NCBI GenBank assembly: GCA_003854995.1
Contig: RQOI01000535.1
Coordinates: 1-12,911 of the forward strand
Reading direction: 5' to 3'
Length of the DNA: 12,911 nucleotides
Origin: Candidatus Zhuqueibacterota bacterium
GTDB lineage: Bacteria > Zhuqueibacterota > Zhuqueibacteria > Residuimicrobiales > Krinioviventaceae
Shown here: piece by piece, positions 1-6,982 of the stretch
Position numbering within the stretch: the first letter of the stretch is position 1
Layout of the letters: each line of letters begins with the position of its first letter
Made by a program: the position numbers and the translations under genes
The notes under the pieces: generated by a model
What the model saw: only the letters and a program-made list of their open reading frames with translations
Databases searched by the model: none
Told to the model about the DNA's origin: nothing

Positions 1-265
1 CAGTGATTTAGCTATTCCTTTGACATTCGTGTTTTCGTTACTTGGTGTTGATGTTTTATCTGCCTTACCCATAACTGACCTTTTACAGTGACAATAGAGT
101 TTTTCTTGGTGTCCCTTTGCGTTTTCGTGACCTGGTGTTGATCTTTTATCTACCTTGCCAGAAACTGACCTCTTACCAGTTATCGCTTGTTTTTCTGTCT
201 CGCAGGCACTATTTTTATCAAATTGCGAAATTCGCACTCAATCTGCACGTATTCGGGACAGGATC
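1..265. other. AT-rich non-coding upstream region
   Basis: This stretch is richer in A and T than the genes and holds no credible ORF on either strand apart from the upstream extension of the amylase frame from an ATG at 155. Apart from the direct repeat, no clear promoter hexamer pair could be recognised. It presumably contains the amylase promoter, but the sequence does not let me place it. Confidence 0.5.
31..176 (+). repeat. Imperfect direct repeat, 56 bp, period 90
   Basis: Positions 31-86 and 121-176 align without gaps at 47 of 56 bases. Both begin GTTTTCG and share GGTGTTGAT and TTTTATC blocks and an AACTGACC block. The spacer (87-120) carries TTTTTCTTGGTGTC (100-113), which matches 13 of 14 bases at 6792-6805 in another gap of this window. 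The second copy runs into the longest in-frame extension of the downstream amylase ORF, which argues that this extension is not translated. No protein-coding pattern is visible here. It probably belongs to the dispersed intergenic repeats seen elsewhere in the window; its function is unknown. Confidence 0.7.
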
Positions 266-3040
266 ATGAAATCGTCATATTTTCTCTCTCTCATCGTCTT
301 CTTCGCAGGTAATATCCATGCTCAACTATTAACATGGACTCCTTACTTTGCCACAATCGATGACACCATCACCATCACCTACGATGCCAGGCAGGGCAGC
401 GCCGGACTGGTCGGCGCCGCCGAGGTCTATGCACACACCGGCGTCCTGACTGAGAGCAGCAGCGGCTCATCCGATTGGAAGCACGTCATTGCTGACTGGG
501 GTCAGAACATCAGCAAGGCAAAAATGACCGCGCTCGGCGACGACAAGTGGCGCCTGCGCTTTCACATCCGCAGCTATTATGGCTTAGCGGCCGGCGAGCC
601 GGTCACCCACCTGGCCTTTGTCTTTCGCAACGCGACGGGCAGCCGCACCGGCAAGACCGAGAGCGGCGGCGATATCTTTTTGCCGATCTTTAAACCGGGC
701 CTCCACCTGGCCCGCCTTTCGCCGCCCTGTCAGCACAATGTCAGAGACTTGGGCGACAGCCTGAACGTCCTCGTCATCGCTTCGCGGATCGTGAATTTTG
801 CCCTATACATCGATGACACTCTGATCCGCACCATCGCTTCCGACAGTCTGCAGCACCGGATCATCCTGAATGACCTGAACAAGCACCACGTCGATATTTT
901 CGTCAGCGACGGCGCCGAATCGAGATCAGTGAGCTTTTACTACCTCGCCGAGGGGCCAACGATCACCTCCCCGCTGCCGGAAGGGACGCAAGATGGCATC
1001 ACCTACCACGCCAATGGCGATATCACCCTGGTCATGCATGCGCCGCACAAAAATTTTCTCTACGTCATCGGCGACTGGACCAGCTGGGAGGCTGATCCCG
1101 CCTTAAAAATGAAGGAGACGCCGGACGGCGACAAATACTGGCTGACCCTCTCGGGTCTCGATCCGAATGCCTCCCACGCCTACCAGTATCTTGTCGACAG
1201 CCGTCAGACGATCGCCGATCCCTATGCGGAACTGGTCCTCGATCCCGAGCACGACAAATACATCACGGCCGCGACCTACCCGAATCTGCCGCCATATCCG
1301 GCACAAGCAGAAGGCATTGTCTCGGTGCTGTCGGCGCAAAAATCCTATGCATGGCAGGCGCACGATTACCAGCGGCCGGCCAAGGAATCGCTCATCATTT
1401 ACGAATTGCTGCTGCGCGATTTCTTGCGAACGCACGACTACAAGACGCTCACCGACACCCTGCGCTATTTTGAAAAGCTCGGCGTCAATGCCATCGAGCT
1501 CATGCCGGTGTCGGAATTCGAGGGCAATTCAAGTTGGGGGTATAATCCCTCCTTTTACTTTGCCCCGGACAAGTATTACGGTCCCAAGGCAGATCTGCAG
1601 CGTTTCATCGACGAAGCGCACAGACGAGGCATCGCGGTCATCCAGGATATCGTGCTGAATCACAGCTATGGTCAATCGCCGATGGTGCAGCTCTATGCGG
1701 AAAACATGCGCCTCAATCCGTGGTACAATGAGACGTCGCCGAATCCGGTTTATGCCTGGGGCTATGATTTCAATCATGCGAGCGCAGCGACCCGCACTTT
1801 CGTCGACCGGGTGACGAAGCACTGGCTGACCGAGTACCGGATGGACGGATTCCGCTTCGACTTTAGCAAAGGCTTCACCAACCGGCCGGGCGATGGCTGG
1901 GCGCGCGACGACTCTCGCATCGCCATCCTGAAACGAATGGCCGATGCCGTCTGGTCAATCGATTCGACCGCCTACATCATCCTCGAACACTTTACCGAAG
2001 AGAGCGAAGAAAAAGAGCTGGCCGAGTATGGCATGCTGATCTGGGGCAATTCAAACCATGATTACGGCGGGGCGTCAATTGGACAGATTGACAGCTCGGA
2101 TTTTTCCGGGGGCAGCTATAAAAATCGGGGCTGGAGTGCACCGCATCTCGTGACCTACATGGAAAGCCATGATGAAGAACGGCTGATGTTCAAAAACCTG
2201 CAGCGCGGCAACAGCAGCGGCAGCTATGACATAAAAAATCTGCAGACCGCGCTCGAGCGAATCGAGCTGGCAGCCACTTTCTTTTTCACTCTCCCGGGAC
2301 CCAAAATGTTCTGGCAGTTCGGCGAGCTCGGTTACGATTACTCCATCACCTATAACGGCCGCCTCGGCAGCAAACCGATTCGTTGGGATTATGCGAACCA
2401 GGTGAATCGCAAAAGACTGCACGACGTCTTTGCCGCCCTCATCCGTCTGAAAAGAGAGCAGCCGGCTTTCTCCAGCGCAAGTTATACGACCTCTTTTGGT
2501 CAGGCGGTCAAGTGGCTGAAAATCAATCACGAGTCGATGAATGTCCTGATCGTCGGCAATTTTGATGTCCGTGAACAGAGCAAAATCCTGACGTTCCACC
2601 ATCCCGGACAGTGGTACGACTATATTAGCGGCGATTCCCTGTCCCTTGAATCGGTGCGCAGCAGCGTGACGCTGGCGCCCGGGGAGTACTTAATCTTCAC
2701 CGATAAACGCCTGCAAAAACCTCTCATATCGCAGGTGTATGAAGGGGAGCGCGACTGTCCCGACATCTTTGAGCTCTACCAAAACTCTCCCAATCCGTTT
2801 AATCCGAGCACGACCATCCGCTTTGCCATGCAGAGGGCGTCGCATGTCGCGCTTGACATTTTCAACATCAGGGGACAAAAAATAAAAACGCTGGTGAACG
2901 ATTTTAAAAGCGCGGGAGAACATCATATTTGCTGGGATGGTCGAGATGAGGCGGGAGCAGCCGTGGCGAGCGGCATCTACCTGTATGAGCTCTTTATCGA
3001 CGACTGGCGGGTCATGAAAAAAATGACGCTGTTGCATTAG
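266..3040 (+). CDS. Secreted GH13 alpha-amylase-family glycoside hydrolase with T9SS signal
   Basis: Predicted to hydrolyse or rearrange alpha-glucans (starch, glycogen, maltodextrins) at or outside the cell surface. From the ATG at 266 the protein has 924 residues. That start gives a clean signal peptide (about 1-19, cleavage after NIHA). An earlier in-frame ATG at 155 would bury it behind 37 extra residues and begin inside a DNA repeat; no strong ribosome binding site precedes either start. Domains in order: a beta-rich N-terminal module (about 21-146), an Ig-like segment (about 150-230), a CBM48-like E-set domain (about 245-335), a GH13 barrel (about 375-735), a beta C-domain (to about 812) and a T9SS type A signal (about 835-924, with SPNPFNPSTTI and a final GIYLYEL strand). 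GH13 conserved regions are visible: DIVLNH (461-466), GFRFDF with nucleophile Asp532, ILEHF with acid/base Glu574, and ESHDEE with Asp636, so the enzyme should be active. Exact specificity (amylase, neopullulanase or branching-type) cannot be read from sequence. It is convergent with the next gene and shows no operon partner. Confidence 0.93.
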   Translation: MKSSYFLSLIVFFAGNIHAQLLTWTPYFATIDDTITITYDARQGSAGLVGAAEVYAHTGVLTESSSGSSDWKHVIADWGQNISKAKMTALGDDKWRLRFHIRSYYGLAAGEPVTHLAFVFRNATGSRTGKTESGGDIFLPIFKPGLHLARLSPPCQHNVRDLGDSLNVLVIASRIVNFALYIDDTLIRTIASDSLQHRIILNDLNKHHVDIFVSDGAESRSVSFYYLAEGPTITSPLPEGTQDGITYHANGDITLVMHAPHKNFLYVIGDWTSWEADPALKMKETPDGDKYWLTLSGLDPNASHAYQYLVDSRQTIADPYAELVLDPEHDKYITAATYPNLPPYPAQAEGIVSVLSAQKSYAWQAHDYQRPAKESLIIYELLLRDFLRTHDYKTLTDTLRYFEKLGVNAIELMPVSEFEGNSSWGYNPSFYFAPDKYYGPKADLQRFIDEAHRRGIAVIQDIVLNHSYGQSPMVQLYAENMRLNPWYNETSPNPVYAWGYDFNHASAATRTFVDRVTKHWLTEYRMDGFRFDFSKGFTNRPGDGWARDDSRIAILKRMADAVWSIDSTAYIILEHFTEESEEKELAEYGMLIWGNSNHDYGGASIGQIDSSDFSGGSYKNRGWSAPHLVTYMESHDEERLMFKNLQRGNSSGSYDIKNLQTALERIELAATFFFTLPGPKMFWQFGELGYDYSITYNGRLGSKPIRWDYANQVNRKRLHDVFAALIRLKREQPAFSSASYTTSFGQAVKWLKINHESMNVLIVGNFDVREQSKILTFHHPGQWYDYISGDSLSLESVRSSVTLAPGEYLIFTDKRLQKPLISQVYEGERDCPDIFELYQNSPNPFNPSTTIRFAMQRASHVALDIFNIRGQKIKTLVNDFKSAGEHHICWDGRDEAGAAVASGIYLYELFIDDWRVMKKMTLLH

Positions 3041-3055
3041 GGGATGACTCAGAAA

Positions 3056-3088
3056 CGCCTCACACAAAGACTCCAAGACACAAAGAAA
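3056..3088 (-). repeat. Intergenic 'CTTTGTGTCTT' repeat, copy in reverse orientation
   Basis: This 33-bp segment starts 16 bp after the amylase stop. Its reverse complement matches 6794-6824 with 29 of 31 aligned bases identical and one 2-base gap; the shared ends are CGCCTCACA and GACACAAAGAAA. Eleven bases (AAGACTCCAAG, 3067-3077) are also perfectly inverted at 3169-3179. The unit is built from G/T-rich 8-base-like words on the reverse strand (CTTTGTGT, CTTGGAGT, CTTTGTGT). I regard it as a member of a dispersed intergenic repeat family. It is not a standard terminator, because the arms are too far apart and no T-run follows. Confidence 0.7.
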
Positions 3089-3168
3089 CATAATGTTAGA
3101 TCTGTTCCGAAAAGTTGGTCTCGTGTTTAACGCTTTCTTTCACATGATATGAAGTGAATAAAATCAAT

Positions 3169-3196
3169 CTTGGAGTCTTGGTGTCCTCGTGTGGGT
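3169..3196 (+). repeat. Intergenic 'CTTGGAGTCTTGGTGTC' repeat, forward copy
   Basis: Lies 27 bp beyond the stop of the CotH-like gene on the opposite strand. It begins CTTGGAGTCTT, the exact reverse complement of 3067-3077, and continues GGTGTCCTCGTGTGG in the same word pattern as the other copies. The 182-bp convergent gap (3041-3222) thus has two oppositely oriented copies about 90 bp apart. A long stem could form in RNA read through in either direction, but the loop is large and neither side shows a U-tract. Confidence 0.6.
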
Positions 3197-3222
3197 CAAT
3201 ATTTCAAAAGTTCAAAGCTGAA

Positions 3223-6200
3223 TCAGCGCACAAAGGCCATCTTTTTCACGCAAGTCACATTTTCCGCGGCGCCCTCGATCTCCAGCCGGCAGAGATAGAT
3301 GCCGCTCGGCCCGTCCGCCCGCCAGTTGACGCTGAAGAGTCCGGGGGATTGTCTCTCCGCAACGAGCGTCGCCACCTCCCGGCCGAGCAGATCGTAGACG
3401 ACAAGGCGGACAAATCCCGCAGCGGCGAGAGAATAGTGGATGGTCGTACGACCGTTGAACGGATTTGGATAGTTCTGCGCCAGCCAAAAGCTGTTCGCCG
3501 ATGTTGCGCGGGCGCCGATGTCGCTCAAGACGGAATTTGACCGGCCCGGCGTGCCGCCAACGATGCTGCTGGCCAGCCAGTTCACCGGATCCGCATTATC
3601 CAGAATTGGATCGCGCAACTCAAGTGTATGACCCGTGCCATCCGCCGCAAGCGGCCAGGGCGGTTCATCGTCGTAGAAAAGAGCGTCCACCAGCCGACCT
3701 GTCGAGTCATACAGGTACAATGAATCGCCGGCATTGCTCAAACCAAACGGCAGATCACCATAGACAAAATCAACGTTCGAACTGAACCTAATGAAATGCG
3801 TCGTGTCAGTGCACAGGATCGCAAAGCCATGTGCAGGTATGGAAGCATTCGTCGGCAGCGTGAAATGTCCGTCATCTGCATCTCGCATTCGCCAGCCGGC
3901 CAGGCTGATGGAGACCTCTCCCGGATTATAGAGTTCCAGCCACTCTTTAGCGGGCAAGTCAGGCCCGCTGTGATAATTGATCTCGTTGATCACAATGTCA
4001 GCCGTATTCGCAGCCGCGGCTGCGAAAATCGCCTTGGCGGTCAGAGCAGCGCGCGAGTCATACGTCACAGTCATCGCGCCGTCTTGCAGGCCGTCCCATC
4101 GCACGAATCGATATCCGGGATGAGGTATGGCCTGCAAGGTGATCGGCACATTTTTGAAATAGCTGCCCTGCCATGGAAAAGTGGCGATGGCGCGCGAATT
4201 GATCTTTATAGAGCCTTCTCCCGGCGCCGAAATATCCAGGGTCACGCGGATATCGCCGGCAATGTTGAACATGTCGCGAATCGACTCGCGCACAAAAGGC
4301 GCTCGTCGATCGGCAAACAGATGCATGCGCGTCAGCCGCGAGCTGTATTGCCCCTCGGAACCTGGCCAGCGCTGCCGCTGGCGATGAACCTCCGGCCCGA
4401 ACAGCGCGTCGAATTCATCGAGAACGGTCTTTACTCTGGCGGGTGCAAAGGTCGTGTTCATATGATCGGCAAAGCGATTGATGAATAGCCGGCGAAAATG
4501 TTCATTGCGCAAGAACGAGCGCAGCAGCAGCGTCGACCAGGGCGGATTGGGCCAGCTCGGACCATTGGCTTCTGTAGCGAAGGCCAGGGTATCGTGATTA
4601 TAAGAGTCGTCATAGAGATGGAAACCGAAATCCGTATCGTAGATGAGCCAGCGCCAGCGCCCGCCGGGAATCTGCGGTTTGTAATATTTGATATTATTCC
4701 CCGGCCAATCGGTGTTGCCGAAATAGATCTCGGCAATTTGATAATCGATGAAATTATTGACATCTATCATGGAAGCCGCTGTCTCATAGTGCTCGGCGAC
4801 GGACAAATCATGGGTTTCGATGAAATTCAGCAAAGCGACATAGTCGGCATTTGTGCCGGCCATCACCTCGGCGCTGCTGCGGCCCGTCGTATCCAGGATG
4901 TCGATGCGGTCGGGATCGAGGCCGCGGTTGGCGGCGACAAAGTGTTCATTGATTTTTTCGCGGATGATCAGCATTCCCCAATAGTCGCCGTTCAGATAGA
5001 CCTGCGCCGGCCGGTAGGCCATTGTCTCCAGGTCCATCTCGCCCCTGCACAGTGTCTGCATGAAAGCGTCGCGAAACATGGTGCCGTCCCACGCATTGCC
5101 GCCGTTGCGCAAGATAAAGCTCTCAAAATGATCAATGGGTTTGTCCGGGAAAATTCGGTGATGGATCTGTCGCGAATCATATTTCCCGCGTTGAAAGATG
5201 GCCAGTGATTTTTGATCGCGGCCACGGCTCCAGCCGCCGAACACCTTCATGCCCGCATCCAGCTGAAAGCCCGTCTCGCCGTCCGGCTCGTAGAACTCGA
5301 CGTGCACCGGCCGTTCCCAATCCTGCCAAAAGTTGGCGCCATAATAAGGATAGTCCGGGCTCGCATTGGGGCCATACTCAAAAATTCCGGACTCATAGTC
5401 ATAGAGATGAAAGGGATCAGAGGCCAGCGCTACAATGGCAAACTCTGTCTCCTCATCAAAGATGTAGGTATGGGTGACAATTGGGCTGGCCGGCCGCGAT
5501 GGATGAAAGGAGCGCGCTCTGATGCACATCGTTTTTTGCACCGCAATGGGCGTCGAATATCGGCTGCCGTTCGGCTGCGGCTCAGAGCCATCCCGGGTAT
5601 AGACGATGTAGCCGCCACTGGTATCCGACAGCTCAATGGTCAGTGATGCATCGTAGAGGCCGCCCGGGCGGGAAAAGAGCGGCGCGCCGGCGGGCGCGGT
5701 GAAGGCAGAGTCGATGTTGGCGTCCCCGGGCGTGGGCAGGGCGAGAACGCGCCAGCGGCCATCCGATGTGCGGCCGAATGAGACGTCCTCTTGCAGCGCG
5801 GGCGACCGCACCGAATCGATCAGCGCGCCGTGCGGATCGACGAGCACGACGGTCTCGCCGGCGCCCTTTAATTTGAAATTGGTGTGCAGGTGAACGTATG
5901 GCAAATTCAGCATTTCGGGAACAGAATTTTCGTCAGACGAGTGATTGCCAATGGTCAAAAAGGGAATGAGCGTCATATCCGATGAACCCGCATCGACATT
6001 GTGCACCTGCATGGCCAGCACATTGCGGCCTGACCGCAGCATGGACAGATCACGCACATCGAATCTTTCCGGCGGCAAGCCTTGAATCCCGAGCGCCTCA
6101 TGATTGGCATCCGCCGGCCGGTCGTGGGCGATGAATTCGCCTGGACTGCCGAGATTTGCGCGCGCAATCTCATAGCCATTCAGATAAGCGACAAAGGCAT

Positions 6201-6753
6201 CGTCATAATCCACGTGCAGAGCGAGCCGGCTGACCTGATCCGGATTTTCAATAGCGAACGACGTCCGAACATAGATCGACAGGACATTCTGCACGATCGT
6301 CGCGTCGTCATCATCGCCATAGCCAAAACCGCTGGCGCCGGTCAGCCAAGCCGAATCGTCAAAATCGATGGTGCGCCATCCAGCCAGCGGTTCGCTGTCG
6401 CCGCGGCGATAGAGCCAACTGTCCCCCTGGCGAATGACCGTATTCCAAAAGCAGAGCTCCCGGCGATCCTTGTCCGAAGCAAAAATGAGGAGAAAATCAA
6501 ACGGCGCCAGAGACACTGACGGGAAAACCCACTTGAGCGGATCCCGCACATCATCCGAAAGACCATAGCCCGTGAGATCGACGGCCAGGTCATGAGGATT
6601 ATACAGCTCAATCCAGTCGGAAAAATCCAAATCTTCATCAGCGATAGTCGAGACATTCACCGGCATCAGTTCGTTGATGACGACAGCCTGCGGCTGGACA
6701 GTACAATATAAGGAGATCAGAATGATGACGACTTGTTTTGAGATATAAGGCAT
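3223..6753 (-). CDS. Secreted CotH-kinase-like protein with two lamin-tail domains and T9SS signal
   Basis: A 1176-residue exported protein. Visible order: signal peptide (about 1-23); lamin-tail domain (LTD) opening VVINELMPVN, interrupted at about 100-268 by a jelly-roll-like module (FDDSAW, DYDDAFVAYLNGYEIAR, NVLAMQVHN) and resuming at LHTNFKLKGAGE (about 289-347, ending PTPGDAN); chitobiase/hexosaminidase C-terminal-like domain (about 355-432, YTRDGSEP); CotH-like core (about 435-830); InlB/bacterial-repeat-like domain (about 836-911, PGYRFVRWDG); second LTD (about 918-1075, VINEINYHSG, EWLELYNPG, GGTPGRSN); T9SS type A signal (about 1088-1176, QNYPNPFNGRTTI). CotH of Bacillus spores is an atypical protein kinase. 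Here Asp682 with Asn687 and the DTDFG at 706-710 sit where a catalytic loop and a DFG-like metal site would be expected, so activity is possible but unproven. The substrate is unknown; the role could equally be structural or adhesive. The ATG at 6753 gives the signal peptide; no clear Shine-Dalgarno precedes it. Divergent from the tam pair and convergent with the amylase gene. Confidence 0.88.
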   Translation of the reverse strand: MPYISKQVVIILISLYCTVQPQAVVINELMPVNVSTIADEDLDFSDWIELYNPHDLAVDLTGYGLSDDVRDPLKWVFPSVSLAPFDFLLIFASDKDRRELCFWNTVIRQGDSWLYRRGDSEPLAGWRTIDFDDSAWLTGASGFGYGDDDDATIVQNVLSIYVRTSFAIENPDQVSRLALHVDYDDAFVAYLNGYEIARANLGSPGEFIAHDRPADANHEALGIQGLPPERFDVRDLSMLRSGRNVLAMQVHNVDAGSSDMTLIPFLTIGNHSSDENSVPEMLNLPYVHLHTNFKLKGAGETVVLVDPHGALIDSVRSPALQEDVSFGRTSDGRWRVLALPTPGDANIDSAFTAPAGAPLFSRPGGLYDASLTIELSDTSGGYIVYTRDGSEPQPNGSRYSTPIAVQKTMCIRARSFHPSRPASPIVTHTYIFDEETEFAIVALASDPFHLYDYESGIFEYGPNASPDYPYYGANFWQDWERPVHVEFYEPDGETGFQLDAGMKVFGGWSRGRDQKSLAIFQRGKYDSRQIHHRIFPDKPIDHFESFILRNGGNAWDGTMFRDAFMQTLCRGEMDLETMAYRPAQVYLNGDYWGMLIIREKINEHFVAANRGLDPDRIDILDTTGRSSAEVMAGTNADYVALLNFIETHDLSVAEHYETAASMIDVNNFIDYQIAEIYFGNTDWPGNNIKYYKPQIPGGRWRWLIYDTDFGFHLYDDSYNHDTLAFATEANGPSWPNPPWSTLLLRSFLRNEHFRRLFINRFADHMNTTFAPARVKTVLDEFDALFGPEVHRQRQRWPGSEGQYSSRLTRMHLFADRRAPFVRESIRDMFNIAGDIRVTLDISAPGEGSIKINSRAIATFPWQGSYFKNVPITLQAIPHPGYRFVRWDGLQDGAMTVTYDSRAALTAKAIFAAAAANTADIVINEINYHSGPDLPAKEWLELYNPGEVSISLAGWRMRDADDGHFTLPTNASIPAHGFAILCTDTTHFIRFSSNVDFVYGDLPFGLSNAGDSLYLYDSTGRLVDALFYDDEPPWPLAADGTGHTLELRDPILDNADPVNWLASSIVGGTPGRSNSVLSDIGARATSANSFWLAQNYPNPFNGRTTIHYSLAAAGFVRLVVYDLLGREVATLVAERQSPGLFSVNWRADGPSGIYLCRLEIEGAAENVTCVKKMAFVR

Positions 6754-6793
6754 TATTTTAGGAATCCGTTATTCTATTACTCTGAAAACTTTT

Positions 6794-6824
6794 TTTCTTT
6801 GTGTCTTCGGGTCTTTGTGAGGCG
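6794..6824 (+). repeat. Intergenic 'CTTTGTGTCTT' repeat, forward copy
   Basis: This is the inverted partner of 3056-3088: 29 of 31 aligned bases match its reverse complement across one 2-base gap. It lies 40 bp upstream of the CotH-like start codon, so the pair brackets that whole gene. Its leading part (6792-6805) also matches 100-113 at 13 of 14 bases. It sits in the region expected to hold promoter elements for the leftward gene. Confidence 0.7.
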
Positions 6825-6870
6825 CTTTTGAATAATCCAGGTTACTGTGCATTATATGGAGAAAAAAGAG

Positions 6871-6896
6871 AAAATGCGCATTTTATCTTTAGATAA
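6871..6896. promoter_or_regulatory. Adjacent palindromes in the divergent gap; candidate operator
   Basis: AAAATGCGCATTTT (6871-6884) is a perfect 14-bp palindrome. It overlaps a second dyad, TTATC-TTTA-GATAA (6883-6896), with 5-bp arms. Both lie between the divergent CotH-like and tamA genes, about 87-112 bp upstream of the tamA start. The position and symmetry suit binding of a dimeric regulator, but the tract is AT-rich and no known regulator site is recognised. TATCTTTA (6885-6892... read from 6884) only loosely resembles the Bacteroidota TAnnTTTG promoter element, so I do not call a promoter. Confidence 0.3.
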
Positions 6897-6982
6897 TCTC
6901 ATGCAGCGGAAATAGTGTTGCCGTTTTTGTCAAATTATTACTAATTTCTCGCGAGCATCCATTTAACGATTGCGAAGGCTGC

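Noticed and set aside
155..265. Upstream in-frame ATG (155) as the amylase start
   Set aside because: It would put 37 residues before a good signal peptide and would begin within a non-coding direct repeat.
3067..3179. Bidirectional intrinsic terminator between the convergent genes
   Set aside because: The 11-bp inverted arms are about 90 bases apart with no T-run after either arm; a smaller TTCAC/GTGAA dyad at 3139-3158 is too weak.
3796..5208. Plus-strand frames of 230 and 236 codons opposite the CotH-like gene
   Set aside because: The minus-strand gene has continuous domain structure across this stretch; the plus-strand products are rich in Arg, Ile and His with no domain pattern.
3056..6824. 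Insertion sequence with terminal inverted repeats
   Set aside because: The enclosed gene encodes no transposase, no target-site duplication is apparent, and other copies of the repeat occur nearby without such a gene.
6918..6946. Sigma-70 promoter for tamA (TTGCCG or TTGTCA with a TA-rich box)
   Set aside because: No -10 hexamer lies at an acceptable spacing from either -35-like word, so the match is not supportable.
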